Below are positions 36,001 through 43,009 of a stretch of 64,000 nt of DNA, piece after piece (position 1 is the stretch's first letter; each line of letters starts with the position of its first letter). The notes below the pieces were generated by a model. That model did no database searches. It saw only the letters and a program-made list of their open reading frames with translations, and was not told the origin of the DNA. The position numbers and the translations under genes are program-made. The stretch comes from Salinarimonas rosea DSM 21201 (lineage in GTDB: Bacteria > Pseudomonadota > Alphaproteobacteria > Rhizobiales > Beijerinckiaceae). The DNA lies in contig NZ_AUBC01000004.1 of the NCBI RefSeq assembly GCF_000429045.1, forward strand, positions 124,001-188,000, in the 5' to 3' direction.

Positions 36001-36186
36001 CCCTCGACGCAATGGTGGACCGAGCTCGCGAGCGCCATCGCCGGCGGGCTCACCTTCGCGACGGTGCTCACGCTGATCCTGACGCCGGCGATGCTGGTGA
36101 TGGGCGCGCGGTCCGGGGAGCGGTGGCGCAGGTGGAGGGAACGCCGCCGGACGCGCCGGGAAGCGGTCGGCGGCGCCGCGGAATGA
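33025..36186 (+). CDS. RND efflux permease (second pair)
   Basis: A 1053-residue AcrB-superfamily inner-membrane pump. TM4 reads VVGMLVDGAIVTTELADR, with one Asp and a Gly where AcrB has paired Asp, a version found in a subset of the family. The second half has LAGIVVNNNIVLIDTYND. The N-terminus goes straight into helix 1 (HAAFSRTRTVVMLLVLVLVL) and is followed by PKESSPDVPIPIVYV. No outer-membrane factor is encoded nearby. The substrate is unknown. Confidence 0.93.
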   Translation: MNGLVHAAFSRTRTVVMLLVLVLVLGAVSYVAIPKESSPDVPIPIVYVSVPYEGIAPEDAERLLLRPLESELQSIEGLDEMSATAAEGYASVQLEFEAGGDPDEALDAVREAVDRARPELPAGAEEPVVQEVNVALFPILTIVLSGPLPERTLVSIANDLQDRIEGLAGVLEVDIGGDREELLEILIDPVTLETYGLSFEGLVQQIQRNNRLIAAGALETSAGRIVLKVPGVIEDIEDVLSLPVKVVGDTVVTFADVAVPRRTFRDPQGFARIDGQAAVALEVKKRIGANIIETVEDVRALVAERREGWPAALSVSYLQDESEHIRTMLGDLQNNVLSAIVIVMIVIIATLGLRTAFLVGLSIPGAFLAGIVAIYFLGYTLNIVVLFSLILVVGMLVDGAIVTTELADRHMAEGASPREAYAAAAKRMAWPIVSSTATTLAVFVPLLFWGGVVGEFMKFLPITVILTLAASLAMALVFIPVLGGVFGRPGAQSERQLAALHAAESGDLATIGGATGAYLRTLRAAVRRPALTLLAAFALLAGAIAAYGSFGRGVEFFPSVEPDFAQIQVQARGNLSIWEKDALVRRVEERVLELPALEHVYARTVGAGGRQLAEDVIGVIQLDLHDWDVRPPAVEILADIRARTADIPGIRLEVREQEGGPAQGKPVELRVTGRDGDGALAAAVETVRATMERLGGFVDVADTRPLPGVEWELAVDRTQAARYGADVTLLGQAVQLFTAGLKVAEYRPETADGEVDIRVRFPTTDRSLAQLEQFRIPTSQGLVPIRNFVEFRPAPRTGTLQRVDGRRVVTVSADVAEGLLASERIEALRAALDPAQLPDGVQIVFAGQDEEQREAGLFLAQAFAAAVFLMLIILVTQFDSLYQAGLVLSAIVFSTAGVLIGLLVTGRPFGVVMGGIGVIALAGIVVNNNIVLIDTYNDLLKRGLDPLDAVLRTGAQRLRPVVLTSATTVLGLMPMVLGVNIDLVGRQVLVGAPSTQWWTELASAIAGGLTFATVLTLILTPAMLVMGARSGERWRRWRERRRTRREAVGGAAE

Positions 36187-36207
36187 GGGGCGCGGCCGGC
36201 CGAGCCC

Positions 36208-37305
36208 CTAACCCGCCGCGAACAGATCCCGCTCACCTTCCCCGTCCTCGAAGTCCAGCGCCTCGATCCGCCGCCCCCGCCGCCTGATCTTCTCCGTCGA
36301 GGTGCGGATGCCCGCGACGTCGTCCTGGGCCTGGCGGAAGTGCTGGTCGAGCTTCGCCACGCGCTCGTCGAGGCGCACCACGTCGGCGACGAGGCGGGCG
36401 ACCTCGGTCTGGATGACGCGGGCCTCCTCGCGCACCCGGGCATCCCGGGCCAGCGACTGCACGACCTGGATCGCGAGCGCGAGCAGCGCCGGGGAGACGA
36501 TCACCACACGGGCGCGGTGGGCGCGCTCGACCACCTCGGGGAAATGCTCCTGGAGGTCGGCGTAGAGGCTCTCGGCGGGGACGAACATCAAGGCGACGTC
36601 CTGCGTCTCGCCGGGGACGAGGTACTTGCCCGCGATGTCCTGCACGTGGCGGCCGACGTCCGCGCGCACCCGCTGGGCGGCCCGCGCGCGGGCCTCGGGC
36701 GAGGCCGCGTCGCGGAAGGCGGTGAAGCCCTCGAGCGGGAACTTGGCGTCGATCACGAGCCCGCGGGCGTCTCCCGGCAGGCGCACGAGGCAATCGGGCC
36801 GCGCGCCGGTGGAGAGCGTCGCCTGGAAGGCGAAGGCGCCGGCGGGCAGGCCGTCGCGCACGATCGCCTCCATCCGCCCCTGCCCCCAGGCGCCGCGGGC
36901 CTGCTTGCTGGCGAGAACCTTCTCCAGGCTGCCGACCTGCGCCGTCAGGGCGCCGAGGTTCTTCTGCGCGGCGTCGATCACCGCGAGGCGGGCATTGAGC
37001 CTCGACAGGCTCTCGGCCTGTGCGGCCGAGCCGCGCTCGATGCGCTCGGCGAGCATGCGGGCGAAGTCGCCCTGGCGCGAGCCGAACACCTCCGTGAACG
37101 AGGTCATGCGCCCGGTCATCTCCGCCTGGCGCCTTGCGATCTCGGCCATGGTGCCGGCGAGCGCCTCGCGCTCGCGCCGCAGCCGGCGGGTCGCCAGCAC
37201 GAGGTAGAGGAGGCAGGCGAGCGCGAACGCCCCCGCCGCCGCGGCGAGCGCCGCGGGATCGAGGGCCGCGAGGCGGGCGAGGAGGGTTCCGGGCGCGTCG
37301 GTCAT
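36208..37305 (-). CDS. rmuC: DNA recombination protein RmuC
   Basis: A 365-residue protein with a single N-terminal membrane helix (about 19-40), a coiled coil (about 45-125) and the RmuC nuclease-like domain: ARGAWGQGRMEAIVRDGLP, PDCLVRLPGDARGLVIDAKFPLEGF and EHFPEVVERAHRARVVIVSP. RmuC proteins limit inversions at short repeats; recent work links them to defence against phage and plasmids. ATG at 37305 is chosen because it starts immediately before the membrane helix. It is divergent from an AI-2E-family exporter. Confidence 0.93.
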   Translation of the reverse strand: MTDAPGTLLARLAALDPAALAAAAGAFALACLLYLVLATRRLRREREALAGTMAEIARRQAEMTGRMTSFTEVFGSRQGDFARMLAERIERGSAAQAESLSRLNARLAVIDAAQKNLGALTAQVGSLEKVLASKQARGAWGQGRMEAIVRDGLPAGAFAFQATLSTGARPDCLVRLPGDARGLVIDAKFPLEGFTAFRDAASPEARARAAQRVRADVGRHVQDIAGKYLVPGETQDVALMFVPAESLYADLQEHFPEVVERAHRARVVIVSPALLALAIQVVQSLARDARVREEARVIQTEVARLVADVVRLDERVAKLDQHFRQAQDDVAGIRTSTEKIRRRGRRIEALDFEDGEGERDLFAAG

Positions 37306-37357
37306 GGCGCGGGAGCCTACGCGGCGATTGCGAACGAAGGCTGAACGCCCGGCCTTC

Positions 37358-37382
37358 GGAACCGAGCCGGCGCTCTCCTGTT
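37358..37382 (+). promoter_or_regulatory. Candidate EcfG-type promoter for the AI-2E-family gene
   Basis: GGAAC (37358-37362), 17 bp, GTT (37380-37382), equivalent to GGAAC-N16-TGTT, the same form as at 20327-20351. It is about 48 bp before the ATG at 37430. Confidence 0.5.
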
Positions 37383-37429
37383 GGCGAGACGAGCCCGTTC
37401 TCGTCACACCGTCAGGAGCACCCGACGCC

Positions 37430-38716
37430 ATGCCGGACACGCGCGCCCCCGATCGCCCCCCGCGGCAGCCGAGCAGCGGCCGTCCGGCGCAGGCTCCCGC
37501 CCGCGTCCTCGCCGGTGCCGCCGAGCGCCTGCGGACGGCGTCCCGGCTGAAGACGACGGCCTGGCTCGTCGGCATCCTCGCGGCCCTCGCCATCGCGTTC
37601 GCCCTGCGCGAGACGCGGATGGTGACGATGCCCATCGCCTTCGCCTTCTTCCTCGCGATCGCGGTGTGGCCCGTGAGCGCGGCGGTGAGCGCACGCACGC
37701 CGCGCAAGCTCGGATGGCTCGGCCCGGCGGCGGGGCTCCTCGTGATCCTCCTCGTTCTCGGCGTCTTCGTCGCGGGGCTCTGGGTCGCCGCGGGCCAGGT
37801 GGCGGACCGCCTCCCCGCCTACGCGGACGACGTCGGCGAATGGTGGGGCACGGTCTCCGGCAGCGGCGAGGGCGAGGCGTCCGGGCAAACGCAGGGCAGC
37901 GGCGGGGGCACCCAGGCGGCGTCGGGGAACGGCTCGGCCAGCGACGGTGCGGAGGGCGACGGCTCCGCGAACGGCGGGCCGGTCGAGAGCGCGCTCGCGG
38001 GGCGGGTCGGCGGCGGCACCGCCGACAACGTGCTCGATCGCGTCGCGTCCTACGCCGACACGATCCTGTCGTCGGCGGCCACGGTCGCCGCGGGGATCGT
38101 GGCGATCCTGTTCTTCACGCTGCTCATGCTGATCGAGGCGCCGACCTGGCGCGGCAAGCTCCACGCCCTCTCGCGGGACGACCACGAGCACGGCTGGGCG
38201 CGGTCCGTCGACGCCATCGCGCAACGCTTCCGCTGGTATCTCGTGGTGCGCACCGTCCTCGGCGCCATCACCGGCACCCTCTACGGTCTCTGGACCTGGG
38301 CTTTCGGGCTCGAGTTCGCCCTGGTCTGGGGGCTGCTCGGTTTCCTCCTCAACTACGTCCCCACCGTCGGCTCCCTCGTCGCCGGCGCGCTGCCGGTGCT
38401 GTTCGCCCTGTTCACGATGGACATCGGCACCGCCCTGATCATCGCCGCCGGCCTCCTCGTCATCGAGCAGGTCATGGGCAACTTCGTCGATCCGCGGCTG
38501 CAGGGGCGCGAGCTCTCGCTTTCGCCGCTGGTGGTGCTGTTCTCCGTCCTCGCCTGGGGCTGGATCTGGGGCATACCCGGCGCGCTGCTCGCGGTGCCGC
38601 TCACCGTGCTGATCACGGTCGTCTTCGCCCACGTCCCGGGCCTGCGCCGCATCGCCCTGGTCCTCTCGAACGAGCCGGACTTCGCCGGCCTCGAAGACAG
38701 GACGAAGCCACGCTGA
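37430..38716 (+). CDS. AI-2E family transporter (YdiK/TqsA-like)
   Basis: A 428-residue polytopic membrane protein of the AI-2 exporter family, which also includes sodium/proton antiporters. Helices occur at about 42-62, 64-85, 97-120, 210-235 and in the C-terminal half, with LLGFLLNYVPTVGSLVAGALP and DPRLQGRELSLSPLVVLFSVLAWG as signatures. Between the third helix and the central domain is an unusual insert of about 50 residues, rich in Gly, Ser and acidic residues (about 140-190). ATG at 37430 follows CAGGAG. The substrate is uncertain. Confidence 0.88.
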   Translation: MPDTRAPDRPPRQPSSGRPAQAPARVLAGAAERLRTASRLKTTAWLVGILAALAIAFALRETRMVTMPIAFAFFLAIAVWPVSAAVSARTPRKLGWLGPAAGLLVILLVLGVFVAGLWVAAGQVADRLPAYADDVGEWWGTVSGSGEGEASGQTQGSGGGTQAASGNGSASDGAEGDGSANGGPVESALAGRVGGGTADNVLDRVASYADTILSSAATVAAGIVAILFFTLLMLIEAPTWRGKLHALSRDDHEHGWARSVDAIAQRFRWYLVVRTVLGAITGTLYGLWTWAFGLEFALVWGLLGFLLNYVPTVGSLVAGALPVLFALFTMDIGTALIIAAGLLVIEQVMGNFVDPRLQGRELSLSPLVVLFSVLAWGWIWGIPGALLAVPLTVLITVVFAHVPGLRRIALVLSNEPDFAGLEDRTKPR

Positions 38717-38750
38717 GGCGCCCGGCGTGGCACGAGAAAGGCACGAGAAA

Positions 38751-38785
38751 GCCCCCGGTCGCCGTGCTGCGACCGGGGGCTCTTC
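38751..38785. terminator. Bidirectional terminator between AI-2E-family and PRC-barrel genes
   Basis: Perfect 12-bp stem GCCCCCGGTCGC (38751-38762) and its complement (38769-38780) with a 6-base loop; plus strand followed by TCTTC, minus strand by CTTTCTC. It serves both convergent genes. Confidence 0.8.
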
Positions 38786-38807
38786 GCATCTGGCGGGCGC
38801 GCGCGGC

Positions 38808-39653
38808 TCAGAACGGGTCGCCGAAGCGCTCCGGGTCGGCGGGAATGGCGCGTGCGGCGTCCTCCGGCGTGTCGTAGGGCAGCGCGACGCGCCCGTTCTC
38901 GCCGGGCATCGCGCCGCCTTCTCCCGTTCCCGTGTAGGGATAGGCGTAGAGGCCGCCGCCGAAGGCGCCGCGGCGCGTGACGAGCGCCGCACGCAGGCGG
39001 CCTTCCGGCGCCACGACGAGATCGACGACGATGCCGAAGCCCGTCTGGTCGCGCAGCTGGACGTAATCGCCGATCACCTCGGTTGCGCGAAAGGCCCTCG
39101 GGCCGGTGACGACGAAATCGCGCTCGTCGAAGGGATCGTAGATCTCGGCGTTCTCCTCCGTCACGGGCACCGCGACGCCCGGCTCGCCGGGCGTGACCGA
39201 CACGTCCTCCCACGGCACGCGGAAGTACGAGTTGCCGATGTCGAGGAAGCCGCCGCTCTCCGCCACGAGGGCACGCACGCGCCCGTCCGGCCCGAAGACG
39301 AGGTCGCGCGTGGTGCCGACGATCCCGCCGTCGCGCCCGAGCACGGGCTCGCCGATCAGGTCCTCGACGCGAAACCCCGCGTAGAGGCTCTCCTCGGTGA
39401 GCGGGGTCGGCGGGGCGAAGGGCAGCGCGTTCTCGGGGCCGGCGGGCGCGCCGGTCGGCACCCGGGGGGCCTCGTCGCCGATTCCCCTCGGAGTCGCGGG
39501 GCTGCCGGGCATGTTCTGGATCGGGTTGACGGCGTCGACGCCGACGGGCGGCTCGACCTCCGGCGTGACGGTCTGCGCGAGCGCGCCTGCGGCGGCGAGC
39601 ATCGCCGCGCCGGAGGCGACCGCGAGCGCCGTTCCTGGAACGAGCCGCCTCAT
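38808..39653 (-). CDS. Secreted double PRC-barrel protein
   Basis: A 281-residue exported protein: signal peptide 1-26 (ending GALAQ), a Pro-rich linker, then two PRC-barrel domains. The first reads YAGFRVEDLIGEPVLGRDGGIVGTTRDLVFGP with RVPWEDV; the second reads RATEVIGDYVQLRDQ and IVVDLVVAPEGRLRAALV. The start at 39653 overlaps the previous gene's stop by 4 bp, so the pair is translationally coupled. Periplasmic role unknown. Confidence 0.75.
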   Translation of the reverse strand: MRRLVPGTALAVASGAAMLAAAGALAQTVTPEVEPPVGVDAVNPIQNMPGSPATPRGIGDEAPRVPTGAPAGPENALPFAPPTPLTEESLYAGFRVEDLIGEPVLGRDGGIVGTTRDLVFGPDGRVRALVAESGGFLDIGNSYFRVPWEDVSVTPGEPGVAVPVTEENAEIYDPFDERDFVVTGPRAFRATEVIGDYVQLRDQTGFGIVVDLVVAPEGRLRAALVTRRGAFGGGLYAYPYTGTGEGGAMPGENGRVALPYDTPEDAARAIPADPERFGDPF

Positions 39654-40192
39654 CCGCCGACCTCCGTCTCGTCGAAGTCGAGGCCGAGCGGCCCCTGGAC
39701 CTTGAGCCGCGGATAGTCGTCCCAGCGCTCGACGACGCCCGGCAGGTTGCGCACATCCTCCTCCGTCACGCCGTGGACGAAGAAGTCGTCGCCGCGCCGC
39801 GTGACGCGCGAAAGCGGCAGCGCCACCTTGCGCTCGTCGAAGCCGAGGAAGCCGCCGTGGTCGAACACCACCCAGCGTTCGCGATCGGGGCCGAGCACGA
39901 TCTTGTCGACCTTCCCGATGATGTCGCCGGACGGGGCGCGCAGCGGCTTGCCTTCGAAGTCGACGATGGTCAGCGGGCCGCGGCTCTCGTTGGAGGGCGG
40001 CGGCAGGCGGATGTCGTCGCCGAGCAGCCGCAGCGCGTCCGAATAGCCGCCGCGCTCGGTGAAGCCTTGCTCGCGGGGCGGCGGCCGGTCCGGTGGGTTT
40101 CCGATGTCGCCCTGCGCCGAGGCCGGTGCGGCGAGGAGGAGGGCGGCGAGCGCGCCCGCGAGGGGCGCCGTGTGTCTGGTGCGATGGGTCAT
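39650..40192 (-). CDS. Secreted PRC-barrel protein
   Basis: A 180-residue exported protein, signal peptide about 1-26 (ending APASAQ) and one PRC-barrel domain around residues 70-140: KPLRAPSGDIIGKVDKIVLGP, WVVFDHGGFLGFDERKVALPLSRV. The segment DDFFVHGVTEEDVRNLPG follows the barrel and resembles the matching part of the protein encoded at 40275-40730. It heads a two-gene unit with the double-barrel protein. Confidence 0.75.
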   Translation of the reverse strand: MTHRTRHTAPLAGALAALLLAAPASAQGDIGNPPDRPPPREQGFTERGGYSDALRLLGDDIRLPPPSNESRGPLTIVDFEGKPLRAPSGDIIGKVDKIVLGPDRERWVVFDHGGFLGFDERKVALPLSRVTRRGDDFFVHGVTEEDVRNLPGVVERWDDYPRLKVQGPLGLDFDETEVGG

Positions 40193-40208
40193 GTATCCGA
40201 ATCGCGAA

Positions 40209-40234
40209 CGGCCGCCCGGGGTTCCGGGCGGCCG
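40209..40234 (-). terminator. Terminator after the third PRC-barrel gene
   Basis: Perfect 11-bp stem CGGCCGCCCGG (40209-40219, complement 40224-40234), loop GGTT, between the gene at 40275-40730 and the next PRC-barrel gene on the minus strand; followed on that strand by TTCGCGATTC. Confidence 0.7.
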
Positions 40235-40274
40235 CCGCAGGCGCCATGCGCCGTTCGTCGCGGGTGACGATGCG

Positions 40275-40730
40275 TCACTCCATCATGCGGATCTCGATCG
40301 GGTCGGCGCCGCCGAGCACCGTGTAGCCGGCGTCGCCCTCCTCGTACTCCGCCATCTGCTCGAGCTCGTCCTCGGTCATCGACACGAGCACGAGGCCCTC
40401 GTCGCCGCGGGCAGCGAAACGGTCCATCGGGATCGCGACGTCGTCGTCGCCGATGCCGAGGAAGCCGCCGACCTCGAGCACGATGTAGTGGGTGCCGTCG
40501 GCGCCGACGACGACCTCCTCGACCTCGCCGATCTCCTCGCCGTTGGCGCCCCAGACCTCGACGTCGTCGAGATCGTCGGCGGTGGCGAAGACCGACGAGA
40601 TGCCGAGCCCGCCGGTGGCCGCCCCGGGAGCGGTCTCGACCGCCGTCTGGGCGCTGGCCGGGAGGGTGACGAGTGCCGTCGCCGCGGCGAGCGCCATGGC
40701 GGTGCCGAGAATGGTGCGGGACATGGTCAT
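40275..40730 (-). CDS. Small secreted PRC-barrel protein
   Basis: A 151-residue exported, very acidic protein: signal peptide about 1-28 (ending PASAQ) and one PRC-barrel domain, VEVWGANGEEIGEVEEVVVGA, YIVLEVGGFLGIGDDDVAIP, followed by LVSMTEDELEQMAEY. I start at ATG 40730 rather than the second Met two codons later because of the AGGAGATTT ribosome-binding site. The GGFLGI/GGFLGF motif is shared with the 180-residue neighbour. It has a separate promoter candidate and is divergent from the bufferin operon. Confidence 0.78.
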   Translation of the reverse strand: MTMSRTILGTAMALAAATALVTLPASAQTAVETAPGAATGGLGISSVFATADDLDDVEVWGANGEEIGEVEEVVVGADGTHYIVLEVGGFLGIGDDDVAIPMDRFAARGDEGLVLVSMTEDELEQMAEYEEGDAGYTVLGGADPIEIRMME

Positions 40731-40786
40731 GAAAAATCTCCTACTCTCAGGACGCCGCGCCGAACACGCGGCGGGGTCGCGGGACG

Positions 40787-40812
40787 AACGCCCGAGCACA
40801 GGAGAGGTTTCC
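40787..40812 (-). promoter_or_regulatory. Weak EcfG-type promoter candidate for the small PRC-barrel gene
   Basis: Minus strand GGAAA (40812-40808), 17 bp, CGTT (40790-40787). One mismatch in the -35 (GGAAC expected). It would start about 50 bp before the ATG at 40730. Confidence 0.35.
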
Positions 40813-40838
40813 GCGCCGATCACGGATGCGCGAGACGC

Positions 40839-40864
40839 GTAACGAGCCATGCACAGAGCGCGAA
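40839..40864 (+). promoter_or_regulatory. Candidate ECF-sigma promoter for the bufferin operon
   Basis: GTAACG (40839-40844), 16 bp, CGAA (40861-40864), resembling the GTAACC-N16-CGAA promoters I recall for the metal-responsive sigma-F regulon of Caulobacter, which includes its bufferin operons. It lies about 80 bp before the bufA start. No sigma-F gene is in this window. Confidence 0.45.
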
Positions 40865-40944
40865 GCTGGGTTGCGGCACCCACAACGGGCCGCGTCGAGA
40901 CCCGATCCGTAGACGAACCAGCATCAGACCGGAGGGAAAACCAC

Positions 40945-41226
40945 ATGTCCCCGAAGACCAAGCTCGCCCTCGCCGGCACCGTCGCCGCCGCCCTCTCCCT
41001 CGCCGCCGCGCCGTCCTTCGCGCAGTCGAGCGACATGGAGAAGTGCTTCGGCGTCGCCCTCGCCGGCGAGAACGACTGCGCCGCCGGACCCGGCACGACC
41101 TGCGCAGGCACCTCCACCGTCGACTACCAGGGCAATGCCTGGTCGCTCGTGCCGGCCGGCACCTGCGAGAGCATCGAGACCCCCCACGGCAAGGGCTCGC
41201 TGAGCGAGATCCAGCGTCCGGCCTGA
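40945..41226 (+). CDS. bufA: Bufferin precursor peptide (BufA1-like, DUF2282)
   Basis: A 93-residue precursor with a 26-residue signal peptide (ending PSFAQ), unusual for a ribosomal peptide natural product. The mature part has four Cys at 34, 45, 53 and 74 in [22 protein letters not shown] and AGTCESI. DUF2282 peptides next to MNIO enzymes are the recently described bufferins, in which conserved Cys are reported to become thiooxazoles and the secreted product binds copper. Start ATG 40945 follows GGAGGG. The modifying enzymes are encoded immediately downstream after a hairpin. Confidence 0.85.
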   Translation: MSPKTKLALAGTVAAALSLAAAPSFAQSSDMEKCFGVALAGENDCAAGPGTTCAGTSTVDYQGNAWSLVPAGTCESIETPHGKGSLSEIQRPA

Positions 41227-41229
41227 TAT

Positions 41230-41243
41230 CGCCCCTCGGGGCG
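41230..41243 (+). terminator. Hairpin just after bufA (possible attenuator)
   Basis: CGCCCC-TC-GGGGCG directly after the bufA stop, with a second short repeat CTCCCC-GA-GGGG near 41333. With no U-tract, these may protect the bufA mRNA end or reduce read-through so that precursor is made in excess of enzymes. Confidence 0.45.
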
Positions 41244-41364
41244 GTCGACGCGCGCAGCGTGACGGGCGGGCGGGACGGGAGCGGTCGGACCTCGACCGGC
41301 TCGCCCCACCGGTCCGCTTCGCGACCCACCTCCCCGAGGGGATGAGACGACAGGGAGCTTCGTC

Positions 41365-42228
41365 ATGCCCACTCTGCCGCGGGATGCCGGCATCGGCTTC
41401 AAGGCCCTGCACTACGAGGCGATCCTCGAGGAGCGCCCCGCGTTCGGCTTCCTCGAGGTGCACGCCGAGAACTACATGGGCGCGGGCGGGCCGGCCCACG
41501 CGCGGCTCGCGCGGCTTCGCGCCGACTACGCGCTCTCGGTCCACGGCGTCGGCCTGTCGATCGGCGGGCCGGACCCGCTCGACGAGGCGCATCTCGCCCG
41601 GGTGAAGGCGGTGTGCGACCGTTACGAGCCCGAGAGCTTCTCCGAGCACCTCGCCTGGTCGAGCCACGAGGGTGCCTATCTCGACGACCTCCTCCCCCTG
41701 CCCTACACGGACGAGACGCTGCGCATCGTCTGCGATCACGTCGACCGGGTGCAGGAGCGGCTCGGGCGGCGGATGCTGCTCGAGAACCCGTCGACCTACC
41801 TCGCCTTCGCGGCCTCGACCTTCGAGGAGACCGCCTTTCTCGCCGAGATCGCCCGGCGCACCGGCTGCGGGCTCCTCCTCGACGTCAACAACGTCTTCGT
41901 CTCGGCGACGAACCACGGGACGACGCCACGGGGCTACATCGACGCCTTCCCGCTCCACGCCGTCGGCGAGATCCATCTCGGCGGCCATGCGCAGGAGGAG
42001 ATCGACGGCGCACCCTTCCTCATCGACGCCCACGGCACGCCGGTCGCGGACCCCGTCTGGGCGCTGTTCGAGCATGTGATCGCCCGCACCGGCCCCCTGC
42101 CCACGCTCGTCGAATGGGACAACGACGTGCCCGACTTCCCGGTCCTCTATGCCGAGGCCGCGCGGGCGCGCAGCGTTCTGCGCCGTCATGCGCCCCGCGA
42201 GGAGGCCGCCCATGCCCATGCCGGGTGA
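41365..42228 (+). CDS. bufB: MNIO-family bufferin-modifying enzyme (DUF692)
   Basis: A 287-residue TIM-barrel iron oxidase of the MNIO (DUF692) family, which modifies Cys residues of the BufA precursor in the cytoplasm. Expected metal-ligand motifs are visible: VHAENYMG (about 32-39), [11 protein letters not shown] (about 58-68), [33 protein letters not shown] and LVEWDND near the C-terminus. Start ATG 41365 follows AGGGAG. It overlaps the partner gene by 17 bp. Confidence 0.92.
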   Translation: MPTLPRDAGIGFKALHYEAILEERPAFGFLEVHAENYMGAGGPAHARLARLRADYALSVHGVGLSIGGPDPLDEAHLARVKAVCDRYEPESFSEHLAWSSHEGAYLDDLLPLPYTDETLRIVCDHVDRVQERLGRRMLLENPSTYLAFAASTFEETAFLAEIARRTGCGLLLDVNNVFVSATNHGTTPRGYIDAFPLHAVGEIHLGGHAQEEIDGAPFLIDAHGTPVADPVWALFEHVIARTGPLPTLVEWDNDVPDFPVLYAEAARARSVLRRHAPREEAAHAHAG

Positions 42229-43009
42229 GATGGCCCGCTTCGCCGCGCAGGCCCGTGCCGCGATCCTCGACGGCGCCGCCGTTCCGGACGGCCTCGGCGC
42301 GCGCGACCCGGGACAGGTGGCGCGGCGCTTCGCGGTCTACCGCAACAACGTCACGGTGGGCCTCGTCGACGCGCTGGCGACGCGCTTTCCCGTGGTGCAT
42401 CGTCTCGTCGGAGACGCCTTCTTCCAGGGTGCCGCGCGAGTCTTCCTGGCGCGCAGCCCGCCGCGCTCGCCGGTCATGACCTTCTACGGCGACGCGTTCC
42501 CGGACTTCCTGGGCGGCTTCCCGCCCGCTGCCGCCCTGCCCTGGCTCGCCGACGTCGCCCGGCTGGAGGCGGCGCGCACCCACGCCTACCACGCCGCCGA
42601 CGCGGGCCCGCTCTCGCCCGCGGACCTCGCCGCGGTGGCCGAGCGCGACCCGGAGCGGTGGGGCCTCGCGCTCCATCCGGCTCTGCGCGTCGTCGCCTCG
42701 GCGCATCCGATCGTCGCGATCTGGGCGATGAACCAGCCCGGCGCGACGCCGGGTCCCCTCGCCTCGCGGGACGCGGAGACGGCGCTCGTCGCGCGCCCGG
42801 GTCTCGACGTCCGCGTCGTCCCGGCCGAGCCCGGCGAGGCCGAGTTCCTCGCCGCCTGCGGGCGCGGGGCGAGCTTCGCCGACGCCGTCGAGGCCGCGCT
42901 CGCGACCGCCGCCGCCTTCGATCCCGCCCGGGCGCTCGCCCGCATCCTCGCGCACGGCCTCTGCGCCGGCGTCACCCTCCCCGAGACCGAAACGGAAGAG
43001 CCGTCATGA
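42212..43009 (+). CDS. bufC: Bufferin partner protein (DUF2063 domain)
   Basis: A 265-residue protein with an N-terminal DUF2063 DNA-binding-like domain ([11 protein letters not shown]-type: [40 protein letters not shown]) and a variable C-terminal half. In MNIO systems this partner delivers or recognises the precursor. ATG 42212 follows AGGAGG; a second Met two codons later is possible. It overlaps bufB by 17 bp and the next gene by 4 bp, so translation of the operon is tightly coupled. Confidence 0.88.
   Translation: MPMPGEMARFAAQARAAILDGAAVPDGLGARDPGQVARRFAVYRNNVTVGLVDALATRFPVVHRLVGDAFFQGAARVFLARSPPRSPVMTFYGDAFPDFLGGFPPAAALPWLADVARLEAARTHAYHAADAGPLSPADLAAVAERDPERWGLALHPALRVVASAHPIVAIWAMNQPGATPGPLASRDAETALVARPGLDVRVVPAEPGEAEFLAACGRGASFADAVEAALATAAAFDPARALARILAHGLCAGVTLPETETEEPS

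Noticed and set aside
33025-36186. Loss of one TM4 aspartate in the second RND permease as an inactivating change
   Set aside because: The VDGAIV form recurs in a recognisable branch of RND permeases with an otherwise intact sequence, so it is a subfamily trait.
36186-36209. AGGGGC...GCCCCT repeat between the second RND permease and rmuC as a terminator
   Set aside because: Only a 6-bp stem with a 12-base loop, and it overlaps both gene ends; too weak to call.
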